Shown: positions 1 to 8,672, counted from the stretch's first letter. The stretch: 64,000 nt of DNA from Amycolatopsis saalfeldensis (GCF_900110575.1 NZ_FOEF01000029.1:1-64000), one strand, 5' to 3'. Program-made: numbers and translations. The notes: generated by a model not told the origin, from the sequence alone.

Positions 1-193
1 CCAGGATCGCCGGCAGCAACTCGATCCGGCGGCCACTGTGGTCACCGACCTGCTCGAGAAACCCCTCCAACGTGAACGGCGCCGGAATCGGCAGCCTCCG
101 TACCGCGGACTCGCACCGCTCCCGCAGCTTCCGCGGTGTTGCCGCGGCCGGCAAACGGACCCTTCGTGATGCCTCTGCTTCTCGAGACCGCAT
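1..193 (-). CDS. ImmA/IrrE-type protein, N-terminal part (cut by window edge)
   Basis: Reading leftward from ATG 193, the 64 visible residues contain LRERCESAVRRLPIP...FLEQVGDHSGRRIELLP. This resembles the N-terminal region of the two ImmA/IrrE-type peptidases at 1383 and 1956 (LRRRYRDLLRSLDVQPP...LCRRLGAVRGKPIELV). A strong ribosome binding site (GGGAGGGAAGG) sits just upstream of the ATG. The HExxH motif would lie beyond the left edge, so the peptidase assignment is inferred from this similarity only. Confidence 0.55.
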   Translation of the reverse strand, partial: MRSREAEASRRVRLPAAATPRKLRERCESAVRRLPIPAPFTLEGFLEQVGDHSGRRIELLPAIL

Positions 194-363
194 AGACCTT
201 CCCTCCCAAGATCACGTGCTTGCCCTTGTGCATGGATTTCCTGGCTGGTGTCAGCACCTCGCCGGAATCAGTTCGTGTTGACTGATGCGGGGGCACTGGC
301 CGAGACCCGCCATTTCTCTCGTCGGCGCCGGGGTGACCGGCTGATCGCGGGGGATGGACCTGT

Positions 364-621
364 TCACCGGAGCGTTCCGGAGTAGGCCAGCAGGCCCAGC
401 GCGACCATGGCGGCCACCATCGCGGCCACCATCAGCACCGCGGCGCCCTGCGCTGGCCCGGGTCGCCAGAGGTAGGGGATTTGATCTGCCACGTCCTGCT
501 CCGGCGGTAGCCGCGTGTTCGCGTCTCGATCGTGCACGTGGGCGGCGCGCGAGGTGCCGGCGGTGGGGTCGCTGCTGTCCGGGACATCGGCGCGGCGTGG
601 GACGTCGCTGAGTCGGATCAC
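364..621 (-). CDS. Small C-terminally anchored membrane protein
   Basis: This 85-residue protein has a hydrophilic, Asp/Arg-rich N-terminal part and one hydrophobic segment at the extreme C terminus (VLMVAAMVAAMVALGLLAY), as in a tail-anchored protein. I chose GTG 621 because AAGGAGA lies 9 bases upstream; a longer reading to 681 has no such site. It lies upstream of, and in the same direction as, the partial gene at the left edge and may share its transcript. No family is recognised. Confidence 0.6.
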   Translation of the reverse strand: MIRLSDVPRRADVPDSSDPTAGTSRAAHVHDRDANTRLPPEQDVADQIPYLWRPGPAQGAAVLMVAAMVAAMVALGLLAYSGTLR

Positions 622-800
622 GACGTGTGCTCTCCTTCGCCTCGAGGAACCTTCTGTCCCCTGCGCGACGAGTACCGGCACGTGTCAGTGCGGACTGGGT
701 CATAGTCGCGCTTCGGCATATGCCAAGGTGAGCGTCGGTCTCCATCACGACAGTTGAAGCTGGACGACTTACACCTTAAACTCATGTGAGGAAAACTTTC

Positions 801-833
801 AACCAGCGTGACGATCTTTCTTAACTAGCGTGA
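801..833 (+). promoter_or_regulatory. Direct repeat AACYAGCGTGA upstream of the EspR-like gene
   Basis: AACCAGCGTGA (801-811) and AACTAGCGTGA (823-833) are direct repeats spaced 22 bases apart, about two helical turns, so a protein could bind both on one DNA face. They end about 70 bases before the regulator start at 901. An autoregulatory binding site is inferred. Confidence 0.45.
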
Positions 834-900
834 GAGTTCTCGGGTGGCCTAGGGTGCGACCCGGGACGCGACGACACAGTGGACGGGGAGGCCCTGACAG

Positions 901-1380
901 GTGAACAAGCCCAAAAGGACCCTGGCCGCCAAGCTGAACCAGCTGTACGCATCCCACCCGCGGCCCGACGGCAAGGAATGGTCCAACGACCAGGTGGCCG
1001 ACGCGATCGTCAAGAGCGGGATCGTGAAGTCGTTCTCCAACAGCTACATGTGGCAGCTGCGCAACGGCGTCAAGGACAACCCGACCATGCGGCACCTGGC
1101 CGGTCTGGCCTGGTACTTCGGCGTGCCCGGTGACTACTTCTTCGACGACGACGTTGCGGCGGCGATCGACGCCAAGATCGCGGTAGCCAGCTCCGAACCC
1201 GGTCAGCCTGCCACCGATCCCGAGATCCGACTGCTGGCGATGCGAGCCGGCGAACTGTCTCCCGCCCGCCGCAAGCAGGCGCTGGAAATGCTGTCCGTGG
1301 TATACGAACTCGACCGGCGCGAGCAAGAAGGCTCAGCGCAGACCTCGCCAGAAGATCCACAACACCGCACAATGGGCTGA
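901..1380 (+). CDS. EspR-like XRE-family DNA-binding regulator
   Basis: A 159-residue protein with an N-terminal helix-turn-helix (about residues 28-75: SNDQVADAIVKSG...SNSYMWQLRNGVKDNPTMRHLAGLAWYFGV) and a C-terminal helical region. The layout, including an inserted loop before the recognition helix and the phrase LRNG..NP, matches the mycobacterial nucleoid regulator EspR and relatives. It starts at GTG 901 behind GGGGAGG. It is the first gene of a tightly packed operon with two ImmA/IrrE peptidases, a membrane protein and a monooxygenase. In such pairs the peptidase often controls an XRE repressor by cleavage; here that is inference. Confidence 0.8.
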   Translation: MNKPKRTLAAKLNQLYASHPRPDGKEWSNDQVADAIVKSGIVKSFSNSYMWQLRNGVKDNPTMRHLAGLAWYFGVPGDYFFDDDVAAAIDAKIAVASSEPGQPATDPEIRLLAMRAGELSPARRKQALEMLSVVYELDRREQEGSAQTSPEDPQHRTMG

Positions 1381-1382
1381 CC

Positions 1383-1931
1383 ATGAGCGAACGACAACTG
1401 CGGCGTCGGTATCGCGACCTGCTGCGGAGTCTGGACGTCCAGCCACCGCTGGATGTCGCCGAACTCTGCCGCCGTCTGGGCGCGGTCCGGGGTAAGCCGA
1501 TCGAGTTGGTCGCTCACGCGATTCCTGAACCCGGGCCGTTCGGTGCGTGGATCACCAGCCCGCGGGCGGAGTACATCTTCTATCAGAAGAACACGAGCCG
1601 GCTGCATCAAGACCACATCATCCTGCACGAACTCGGCCACATCCTCGCAGGTCATCCTGGCACCGAGCACGACGATTCGTTGGTCGCCGAGTTCTCCTCT
1701 GACGCCGACGAAGCCGGACTGCGGGCGGCCTACCCCGACATCCCGCTCGATGCCGTGCGCCTGGCCAGCCGCCGCAGCGAATACGACTCGGAGCAGGAGC
1801 ACGAGGCCGAGACGGTGGCCACGATCATCCTGGACTGGGCTTCCATGCTCGATGCCACGGCCTCGCGGTCGTCCCAGGGATGGGCTCGGGGGATGGATAC
1901 CGCCCTCGGCGACCGGCTCGGGTGGCTGTGA
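1383..1931 (+). CDS. ImmA/IrrE-family zinc metallopeptidase, copy 1
   Basis: This 182-residue protein carries HELGH at residues 82-86, the zinc-binding HExxH motif, preceded by the family-typical phrase FYQKNTSRLHQDHIIL. A downstream EHEAETVATIIL helix could supply the third zinc ligand. It begins 2 bases after the regulator at 901 ends, so it is probably translated from the same message. ImmA/IrrE proteins cleave XRE-type repressors in response to stress; the likely target here is the EspR-like neighbour, by position only. Copy 2 follows directly. Confidence 0.85.
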   Translation: MSERQLRRRYRDLLRSLDVQPPLDVAELCRRLGAVRGKPIELVAHAIPEPGPFGAWITSPRAEYIFYQKNTSRLHQDHIILHELGHILAGHPGTEHDDSLVAEFSSDADEAGLRAAYPDIPLDAVRLASRRSEYDSEQEHEAETVATIILDWASMLDATASRSSQGWARGMDTALGDRLGWL

Positions 1932-1955
1932 TCAGGTCGCACCTGGGGGTCGAGG

Positions 1956-2510
1956 ATGACAGGCACACCGAACTTGCCACGGGCATGCCGGCGGCTGCTG
2001 CGCGGGTTGGATATCCGACCTCCCCTCGACGTGGGACAGCTCTGTGAGCGTGTCGCCGAGCATCGCGGACGTGCCATCCGGCGCGTGGCTTGCGACATTC
2101 CTGCTGGTGGTCCGTTCGGCGCCTGGCTCAGTGGCGCACGAACCGACTACATCCTCTTCCAGCAGTCCACCAGCTCGGTGCACCAGGACCACATCGTCCT
2201 GCACGAGCTGGCGCACATCCTCGCCCGCGATCTCGGGGCCTCGGCCGAGGACGCCGCTCGCGCCGAGCAGACCGCGATCGTCGCGCCCGAGCGGTGGACC
2301 GGCTCCGCCGGTCGGGCTGAACCCGAGCTCGACATGGACGCCGTCCGCCGCGCCTTGCGCACGGGACGGTACGACCAGGCGCACGAGCGGGACGCGGAAA
2401 CCGTCGCCACGATCATTCTGGTGTGGCGCACGCTGCAGGAAAGCATCGGTATAGAGCCAGGTGACCAGCGGTTTGCGGCACTGGGCGACGTAGTGGGGTG
2501 GGGGATATGA
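1956..2510 (+). CDS. ImmA/IrrE-family zinc metallopeptidase, copy 2
   Basis: A 184-residue paralogue of the preceding gene with HELAH at residues 83-87. The two share the block FGAW...YI.FQ..TS..HQDHI.LHEL.HILA and the C-terminal E.DAETVATIIL helix, so they look like an old tandem duplication. Its stop overlaps the start of the next gene (ATGA at 2507-2510), indicating translational coupling. Why two active-site-intact copies sit in one operon is unclear; different substrates or heterodimers are possible. Confidence 0.85.
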   Translation: MTGTPNLPRACRRLLRGLDIRPPLDVGQLCERVAEHRGRAIRRVACDIPAGGPFGAWLSGARTDYILFQQSTSSVHQDHIVLHELAHILARDLGASAEDAARAEQTAIVAPERWTGSAGRAEPELDMDAVRRALRTGRYDQAHERDAETVATIILVWRTLQESIGIEPGDQRFAALGDVVGWGI

Positions 2511-3664
2511 CAGTCGTGTTCACGGTGCAGTTCATCTTGCTGGCCGGCGGCCTGCTGTGGAAAGGGTCGCAGGTGGCCCGGCGGCCGCGCGATCTCCCGC
2601 TGTGGGCGGTGGTCGGCACGCTGGCTGCGGGCCTCATCGGATGGTTCATCACCACCTACGCCGGCGGCCGCACCAGTCAGCCCTCGATCACCCCGAGCAC
2701 GCAGATGTTCTGGCTGGGGCGGGTGTTCAACCCGTTCCTGATGGTGTTCGGTATCGCCGTGTTCTACATCCTGGCGAGCAACACCCGGGTGAAGCCGCGT
2801 CTGCTCACCCACACGGCCTTCCTGCTCGCCGCCCTGACCCTCGGCACGGTTCTCGCACTTACCGCGCCACCTGGCCCGGCGCCGAACCACACCTACCCGA
2901 TCTACCTCACGTCCTTCACCTACGCCGGCACCACGATGTTCGTCGTGGTGGTCATGCTCACCCGCCGCTATGCCCAGGCCGCGGCGCCCCGCCTGCGCCA
3001 CGGCCTCTACATCGCCGGAATCGGCGCCGGCCTCATCTCAGCCGCATGCCTGGTCCAGGTGGTTCTCTTCCTGCTCCGGTGGCTGAAGGTCTTCACCCTG
3101 CCCGCCTCGGCGTCCGGCGTGCTGGGACTGCTACCGCTCATCGGCGGCCTGATCTTCGTGATCGGCCTGCTCTACCCGGCCACGATGATGCGCGCGGCCG
3201 CTGTTCGGGCCTGGTACCAGCACGGCCGCGACTACCGCCGGCTGGCTCCGCTGTCGGACGCCCTCTACGCCGCCTACCCCGAACTCGCCCTCAGCCGCGT
3301 GCCCAGCGCCGCCCCCGCGCCTCAAACCGACGAGACGCCCTCCGCTCACCGCGTGGCCGACACCGGGTGGAGCCGAGTCAGCCCCTTCGGGATCAACCGG
3401 CGCCGCTACCGCCGGATCATCGAGATCCGCGACGCCCTCGTGAAGATCTCGCCCTACCTCGGGGACAACCCCCCGACCGACCCCACCGCCCTCGCCGAAC
3501 GCCTGCGCGACGCACTGGCCCGCCGCAGCCGCGGCGAGGAACCCCACAACGAAACCGTTTCGCCGCTCGCCCTGCCAGACCAGGGCGGCACCCGGGCAGA
3601 GGTCGACGCGTTGCTTGCCCTATCCGACGCTATGGCGCGCACCGCGCCGAAGGGGGATCGATGA
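2507..3664 (+). CDS. Polytopic membrane protein, DUF6545 / MAB_1171c type
   Basis: The 385-residue product starts with a hydrophobic segment and has about seven membrane segments in residues 1-235, then a soluble tail. The tail contains NRRRYRRIIEIRDALVKISPYL, which matches my recollection of the DUF6545 domain found in actinobacterial MAB_1171c-type putative transporters that accompany XRE/ImmA genes. ATG 2507 overlaps the upstream stop, and an upstream G-rich stretch may act as the binding site. The transported substrate is unknown. Its own stop overlaps the next start. Confidence 0.7.
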   Translation: MTVVFTVQFILLAGGLLWKGSQVARRPRDLPLWAVVGTLAAGLIGWFITTYAGGRTSQPSITPSTQMFWLGRVFNPFLMVFGIAVFYILASNTRVKPRLLTHTAFLLAALTLGTVLALTAPPGPAPNHTYPIYLTSFTYAGTTMFVVVVMLTRRYAQAAAPRLRHGLYIAGIGAGLISAACLVQVVLFLLRWLKVFTLPASASGVLGLLPLIGGLIFVIGLLYPATMMRAAAVRAWYQHGRDYRRLAPLSDALYAAYPELALSRVPSAAPAPQTDETPSAHRVADTGWSRVSPFGINRRRYRRIIEIRDALVKISPYLGDNPPTDPTALAERLRDALARRSRGEEPHNETVSPLALPDQGGTRAEVDALLALSDAMARTAPKGDR

Positions 3665-4776
3665 TTCGTCACGCCATCGTGGCCGGCGGTGGAATCGCAG
3701 GCCACGCCGCCGCGATCGCACTGCGCAAGGCCGGCATCGACGTCACCGTCCTCGAGCAGCGGCACGCCGAAGACGGCCTGGGATCGTTCATGCGCCTGAA
3801 CCCGAACGGCCTCGACGCACTGGCCGCACTCGACGTCCTCGATCCCGTCATGAACGTGTCCTTCCCCATGACGCACGTCGAGGCCTACGGACCGGACGGA
3901 ACCCTTCTCGTCAACCGCCCGCTATCCGACCCGGTGCCCGAGCGGGGACTCGGAGCCCGCTTCGTCACCTGGACGAACCTCGAGCAGGCTCTGCGCGCCG
4001 AGGCCGTGCGGCGCGGAGCCAGCGTTCGGCATGCTGTTCGCGTCACCGGAGCGACAGGAGCCGATGACGGCGTAGCGGCGCTGCTCGCCGACGGCGGTCG
4101 CGTCGACGGTGACGTGCTGATCGGTGCCGACGGGACTCGATCGGTCATCCGCGCCGCTATCGACGACGAGGCCCCGGCGCCGGAGTACTGCGGCTCCCGC
4201 ACCGTCTACGGCTACACCCCGAAAACCCCGGCAGACGTCCCGCCCGCTCCCGCTCAGCTGCGCGCCTACCGCGGCGAGGGACGGCTGCTCGCGCACATCG
4301 ACGACCCCGTCACCGGCGAGCAGTACTGGTTCACCAACCTGAAAACACCCGACCAGCTCCCAGAACCCGGCCCCAGCACCGACGAGTGGCGCGACCAGTT
4401 GCTCGCGCTCTGGCCCGACGCCGACGCCCCGGCCGCCGGAATCATCGCCGCGGCGAGCAGCATCCGCGCAGCGGACGACAAAGCGTTGCACCACCTGCCC
4501 CGATGGCACGCCGATCGGCTCGTCGTCATCGGCGACGCCGCCCACGCCGCGCCCCCGGCCACAGAGCAAGGCGGCGCGATAGCCCTCGAAGACGCCGCGG
4601 TCCTCGGCCAGTGCCTCCGCGACCTCGAGCTCCCACTCGCCTTGGCCCGTTTCGAACAGCTGCGGCGCGACCGGGTCGAGAAGATCATCGGCTTCGCCAC
4701 AGGAAGACTGACGACGACGGAGAGCCCGAACTGGTCCTATCACCACCACATCGACTGGTCTCGCCAGATCCGGTAG
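3661..4776 (+). CDS. FAD-dependent monooxygenase (PHBH-like fold)
   Basis: A 371-residue flavoprotein hydroxylase. Residues 5-32 form the FAD dinucleotide-binding fold (VAGGGIAGHAAAIALRKAG, then LEQR). The DG motif is VLIGADGTRS (D157), and the second FAD motif is VVIGDAAHAAPP (G291-D292). Length and motif spacing fit single-component aromatic or polyketide hydroxylases. Such enzymes use NAD(P)H and O2; the substrate cannot be read from sequence. ATG 3661 overlaps the upstream stop, placing the enzyme last in the XRE/ImmA operon. Confidence 0.85.
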   Translation: MIRHAIVAGGGIAGHAAAIALRKAGIDVTVLEQRHAEDGLGSFMRLNPNGLDALAALDVLDPVMNVSFPMTHVEAYGPDGTLLVNRPLSDPVPERGLGARFVTWTNLEQALRAEAVRRGASVRHAVRVTGATGADDGVAALLADGGRVDGDVLIGADGTRSVIRAAIDDEAPAPEYCGSRTVYGYTPKTPADVPPAPAQLRAYRGEGRLLAHIDDPVTGEQYWFTNLKTPDQLPEPGPSTDEWRDQLLALWPDADAPAAGIIAAASSIRAADDKALHHLPRWHADRLVVIGDAAHAAPPATEQGGAIALEDAAVLGQCLRDLELPLALARFEQLRRDRVEKIIGFATGRLTTTESPNWSYHHHIDWSRQIR

Positions 4777-4912
4777 GCATGTGCTCGCGTCCACGCATGC
4801 CTGCATCGAGGTCCCTGGGCACGAGCACTCACCTCGACGGTAAGACGCGCAACTCGCTCTGAGCCACCAGTTGGGCCCCGCCCACGTCGGACTCAGGCCC
4901 GGGCGGGCTTCC

Positions 4913-5383
4913 TTACGCCGGGACCGGAGTGAAGCCGAATTCCCGCAACACGCGCCCGTTTTGCGCGTCGTTCCACGCGGGCCCGATGAACTCGAGCGCG
5001 TCCTCGGGCAGCTGCTCCGGGTCGGCCCAGACCAGTTCGGTGCACTTGTGCGGCTCGCGGATCTCCGGGGTGCCGTCCCACGATCGGGTGGTGAAGAAGA
5101 TGTCCACCCGCGGTTCCTGGGAGTTGCGGAACATCGTCCCACCCGCCCGAAGCTCGCCCGGGTCCAGCGTGATGCCGAGCTCTTCGGCGACTTCGCGCAC
5201 CGCGCACGCGGTCGGGGTCTCGCCGAGATCGACGTGCCCGGCCGGAAGTCCGAGCTGGCCGTCCGCGTAGCCGCTCCCGGCCCGACGCATCAGCAGGATG
5301 TTTCCTTGCTGGACAAGGAAGACGTGCACGGCGAGGGGGTAGCGGTCGTGCTTGGTGTCGAACACGTACTGCGGGGCGGCCAT
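4913..5383 (-). CDS. Nudix hydrolase
   Basis: The 156-residue protein contains a complete Nudix box at residues 49-71 (G49, E55, R63-E64, E67-E68, G70), the metal-binding site that cleaves nucleoside diphosphate-X bonds. It starts 9 bases downstream of the ribonucleotide-reductase-like gene end, with GAGGAG inside that gene's 3' end, so the two form one leftward operon. A role in cleaning or processing nucleotides made or consumed by the upstream enzyme is a reasonable guess; the substrate is unknown. Confidence 0.88.
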   Translation of the reverse strand: MAAPQYVFDTKHDRYPLAVHVFLVQQGNILLMRRAGSGYADGQLGLPAGHVDLGETPTACAVREVAEELGITLDPGELRAGGTMFRNSQEPRVDIFFTTRSWDGTPEIREPHKCTELVWADPEQLPEDALEFIGPAWNDAQNGRVLREFGFTPVPA

Positions 5384-5391
5384 GGGTCTCC

Positions 5392-7104
5392 TCAGCTGGC
5401 GGTCGCGGTGGCGAGGGCTTGCGGCTGGACGTCGCGTGATCCGTCGACGTACACGGTAATGCCCTTGCAGCCCAGCTCGAACGCGGTGGCGTAGGTGTCG
5501 TACACCTCGATCGAGGTCGCCGAGGCGGGCAGGTTCACGGTCTTGGACACCGCCTCGTCGACGCAGGCCTGCACCGCGGCCGCCATCGCGAGGTGTCCGC
5601 CCGGGCTGATCTGTGTCGCGGTCGCCAGCACGGCCCGCAGCCGCTCGGGCAGCGTCGGGTCAGCCGGGAGTCGCCCGTGGGTGGACGCGAAGCTGAGCAC
5701 GTCGGTGCGTCCGGCCGCCTTCAGTGCAGCTACGACCCCGGCCCGCTGGTGGCCGGGCAGGTCGTCGGAGAGCCGGAACAGCGGCTCGATACCGGTCGAG
5801 GCGCGCACGACCGGCGCCGAGCGGCCGGTCGGCGGGACCGCGATCGTGGAGGAGTTCCGCAGGTGCCCGGTGGTGGCGATCTCGTCGGCGAGGGCTGCCC
5901 AGTCGCCGCGGGTCACGCTGTCCACCTCGAGGTCGGCGAAGCGGCGCAAGAAGGCGGGGTCGGCGTAGCGGGACAGGCCGCCGGCCACGGCCGGGCAGCC
6001 GCCGCGGGTGCGGGCGAGCTCCACCGACGCCAGCTTGGAGGTGTAGTTGACCAGCGCCAGCACCTCCTGCGCCAGTCGACGGCCCTCGACGCTGTCGTAC
6101 GGGAGCCCGGCGGCCAGCAGCAGGTCCGCCAGGCCGCACACGCCGACCCCGATTTTGCGCTTGGTGCCCATGACCTGCGCCGACAGCGGCGACGGATAGT
6201 GGGCGAGGCTGGCCTCGATCGCGTCGTCCAATGCCCTGACCAGCGTGCGGGTGGTGTCGGCGAGGGCGCCGAGGTCGACCGGGACGCCTGCGTCGCCGGT
6301 GTGGAAGCGGCCGAGGTTGAGGTAGCCGAACTGGCAGGTCTCTCCGGCGACCAGGCCGACCTCCGCGCACGGCGCGGTAGAGACGTAGGCGCCGACCTCC
6401 GAAGTCGGGTTGCCCTCGTTCATCCGGTCGGTGAACAGCAGCCCCGGATCCGCGCAGGCGTGCGCGGCCTCCGACGCGGCGGTCAGCAGGTCCCGCTCCC
6501 GGCCGGGGCCGCCGAGCGCGGCCCGCATCTGCGCGTCGGTGATGTGCAGGGAGATGTTGAACTTCCAGGTCTCGCCGCGGGCGTCGGCGCCGACCTTGCA
6601 GCCGATGAACTCGGCCGCGGCCGGGTGATCCAGCGCGAGGATGGCCATGTTCCCGACCGGCCGGTCCTCCGTGCCGGAGTTCGCGCCGGCCACCGCGACG
6701 TCGTTGAGGTAGAGCAGCACACTGACTGGGTCGTCGAGCTCGTCGAGGTTGAACCCGGTGCCCATCCCCGCCCGGTGGTGGTCGTCGACAACGGTTTTGA
6801 CCTGTGAGAGGTCGCCGCGCAGGTCTACCGGCGGCACCGCGCACGCGGCCAGCGGCCGGTCGAAGTGCCGTCCGGCGTTGGTCATGATCGGGGTGGAGAA
6901 CACGATCCGTTCGGTGTCGCACGCCCAGCCGAGCCGCTCCCCGAAGGCCTCGGCCCCGGCCGGGTCGAAGCGGGCGTCGGCGTGTTCGAGTGCGGCGACG
7001 ATGCGGGTGACCATGTCCTGTGCGGTCTCGTGCTCGGAGATCATCCGGCCGGACCGCAGGTATGCCTCCAGCTGCGGGCTGGTGGGAAACGTCGACTGGT
7101 ACAT
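5392..7104 (-). CDS. Class II (B12-dependent) ribonucleotide-reductase-like enzyme, divergent
   Basis: This 570-residue protein follows the class II RNR (NrdJ) pattern: C88 in PLAACAV, FNISLHITDA, an active-site loop APCAE, C257 in TCQFGYLNLGRF, PPTGR...STGIEPLF, and a C-terminal DEAVSKTVNLP...DTYATAFELGCKGITVYVDGS. The canonical loop is NPCGE; here the Asn is Ala (A244), while C246 and E248 and both presumed redox cysteines remain. It is short for the family, with no ATP-cone and no C-terminal cysteine tail. It starts at ATG 7104 behind GAGGAGGG. It may be a specialised nucleotide-modifying enzyme rather than a housekeeping reductase. Confidence 0.8.
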   Translation of the reverse strand: MYQSTFPTSPQLEAYLRSGRMISEHETAQDMVTRIVAALEHADARFDPAGAEAFGERLGWACDTERIVFSTPIMTNAGRHFDRPLAACAVPPVDLRGDLSQVKTVVDDHHRAGMGTGFNLDELDDPVSVLLYLNDVAVAGANSGTEDRPVGNMAILALDHPAAAEFIGCKVGADARGETWKFNISLHITDAQMRAALGGPGRERDLLTAASEAAHACADPGLLFTDRMNEGNPTSEVGAYVSTAPCAEVGLVAGETCQFGYLNLGRFHTGDAGVPVDLGALADTTRTLVRALDDAIEASLAHYPSPLSAQVMGTKRKIGVGVCGLADLLLAAGLPYDSVEGRRLAQEVLALVNYTSKLASVELARTRGGCPAVAGGLSRYADPAFLRRFADLEVDSVTRGDWAALADEIATTGHLRNSSTIAVPPTGRSAPVVRASTGIEPLFRLSDDLPGHQRAGVVAALKAAGRTDVLSFASTHGRLPADPTLPERLRAVLATATQISPGGHLAMAAAVQACVDEAVSKTVNLPASATSIEVYDTYATAFELGCKGITVYVDGSRDVQPQALATATAS

Positions 7105-7201
7105 GACGGAAGGCCCTCCTCGGGTGCGGATCATCAGGCCCTTGCCACACAACCGCCGTCGTTCATCGGCGGGCAGAGGGCTGCGCGGCCCCCGCGCGTG
7201 G

Positions 7202-7218
7202 TGTGCACGTCGTGCACA
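7202..7218. promoter_or_regulatory. Perfect inverted repeat between the RNR-like and XRE genes
   Basis: TGTGCAC-GTC-GTGCACA is a perfect 7-base inverted repeat with a 3-base spacer in the 182-base divergent gap. A possible -35 (TTGACG, 7224-7229) lies just downstream toward the XRE gene. It is a natural candidate operator for the XRE regulator at 7287, possibly controlling both directions. Confidence 0.5.
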
Positions 7219-7286
7219 TTCGGTTGACGCGCTGGAAAATCGGCTACTGTGAGACGGCTGAGCTGGACATTCCCGGGAGGAGTCCG

Positions 7287-8672
7287 ATGCCCTCGACCAC
7301 GCACCGCGGGGTCGTCGCAGCCCTGATGAACCAGCACCACACGCCCGGTGAGATCGTGCGGATCGCGCGGACCGCCGCCGGCTGGAACCAGGCCGAACTC
7401 GCACGCCGCTGCGGCTACTCCCGCAGCCAGATCTCCCGCTGGGAAACCGGCAGCTCCCCGCTGCGCGACGTCGAGACCCTGCGCGCCCTGGCCCGGGTGC
7501 TGTTCCTGCCGGTGGAGGTGTTCGGGCTGGCTCTCGACCACTCCACCGGGGTGTCCACCCGGCCCGCGGCCCCGCCAGAACATAAGGTGAGCGGCGATCC
7601 GATGCCGGTGTGGGAGGAGCAGGACCCGATGCGTCGTCGCACGTTGCTCGCGGGGATGGGAGCCCTCGCCGGCAGCGCGGTCCTGGGCACCCCCGCGAAC
7701 GGGGCGGCCGCCGCGGCGGCCGACCCGATCTCGGCACTGGAGAAGGCGCTGCTCGCCCCGCCGCTGACCACGGGCGCCCCGGCCGAGGTTGCCCAGCTAC
7801 GCCACGCCGTGGCCGTCGCCCGGTCCGTGTTCGCCTACGGCCGCTACGGCGAGGTCGCCGCGCGGATGCCCGGCCTGATCGTCGCCGCGACCGCCACCCG
7901 CGCCGATCCACGCGCCGGCGACACCGCCACCGCGGCGCACGCCCAGCTCGCCGAGCTCTACACCCTGACCACCGACCTCGCCATCAAGACCGGGCACGAC
8001 CGGCTCGCCTGGACCGCCGCCGACCGCGCGTCACAGGCCGCCGACGCCAGCGGTGACCTGCTGACCCAAGCGACCGCCCGCCGGGTCTGGGCAATCGTGC
8101 TGCGCCGCGCCGGACACGGCGACACCGCCCAGCAAATGGTGATCGACACCGCGCACGCCCTCCAGCCCGACCTGCGTGGTCCCGAGCAGCTGTCGGTATT
8201 CGGGTCGCTGATGGAGACCGCCGCCTACACCGCCGCAGCGGACGGCGACCGCGACACCGCCCGCACCTTCATCGCCGAAGCCGTCGACGCCGCCACCCGA
8301 CTCGGCACCGACGGGAACCACCGCTACACCAGCTTCGGCCCCACCGGTGTCGGGCTATACCAGCTCAGCATCGCCCGCGTCATGGGTGACTCCGGCGCCG
8401 CGATCGAGCACGCCCGCCGCATCAACCCGGCCAGCATCCCGAGCACCGAACGCAGGGCCCGCTACTGGGTCGACGTCGCCCGCGCCTACCACCAGTGGGA
8501 CAAGCCCGAACACTGCTACCGCGCGCTGCTCGCCGCCGAACAGGCATCCCCGGACGAGGTCCGCTACCGCAAGCCGACCGCCGCGATGACCACCACCCTG
8601 CTGCGCCACCCCACCGCCAACCGGCTGCCAGGTCTGCGGGACTTCGCCCGGCGCACCGGCACGTCGGTCTGA
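7287..8672 (+). CDS. XRE-family regulator with long C-terminal helical-repeat region
   Basis: The 461-residue protein has an XRE helix-turn-helix at about residues 20-75 (GWNQAELARRCGYSRSQISRWETG). A Tat-like stretch follows (MRRRTLLAGMGALAGSAVLG), as often seen inside this actinobacterial family, and then about 300 residues of TPR-like helices. ATG 7287 is chosen because GGGAGGAG precedes it. It is transcribed away from the RNR-like/Nudix operon across the inverted repeat at 7202, so it probably regulates that operon and itself. The helical repeats may sense a peptide or small ligand; that is unproven. Confidence 0.82.
   Translation: MPSTTHRGVVAALMNQHHTPGEIVRIARTAAGWNQAELARRCGYSRSQISRWETGSSPLRDVETLRALARVLFLPVEVFGLALDHSTGVSTRPAAPPEHKVSGDPMPVWEEQDPMRRRTLLAGMGALAGSAVLGTPANGAAAAAADPISALEKALLAPPLTTGAPAEVAQLRHAVAVARSVFAYGRYGEVAARMPGLIVAATATRADPRAGDTATAAHAQLAELYTLTTDLAIKTGHDRLAWTAADRASQAADASGDLLTQATARRVWAIVLRRAGHGDTAQQMVIDTAHALQPDLRGPEQLSVFGSLMETAAYTAAADGDRDTARTFIAEAVDAATRLGTDGNHRYTSFGPTGVGLYQLSIARVMGDSGAAIEHARRINPASIPSTERRARYWVDVARAYHQWDKPEHCYRALLAAEQASPDEVRYRKPTAAMTTTLLRHPTANRLPGLRDFARRTGTSV

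Noticed and set aside
2557..3660. An in-frame upstream extension of the monooxygenase covering the membrane-protein gene
   Set aside because: The extension is Arg/Pro/His-rich and overlaps a clear membrane protein; ATG 3661 with ATGA overlap and an intact FAD motif is the natural start.
7105..7911. A long N-terminal extension of the RNR-like protein
   Set aside because: The extension lies antisense to the XRE gene and is Arg/Ser/Pro-rich; ATG 7104 has an excellent ribosome binding site.
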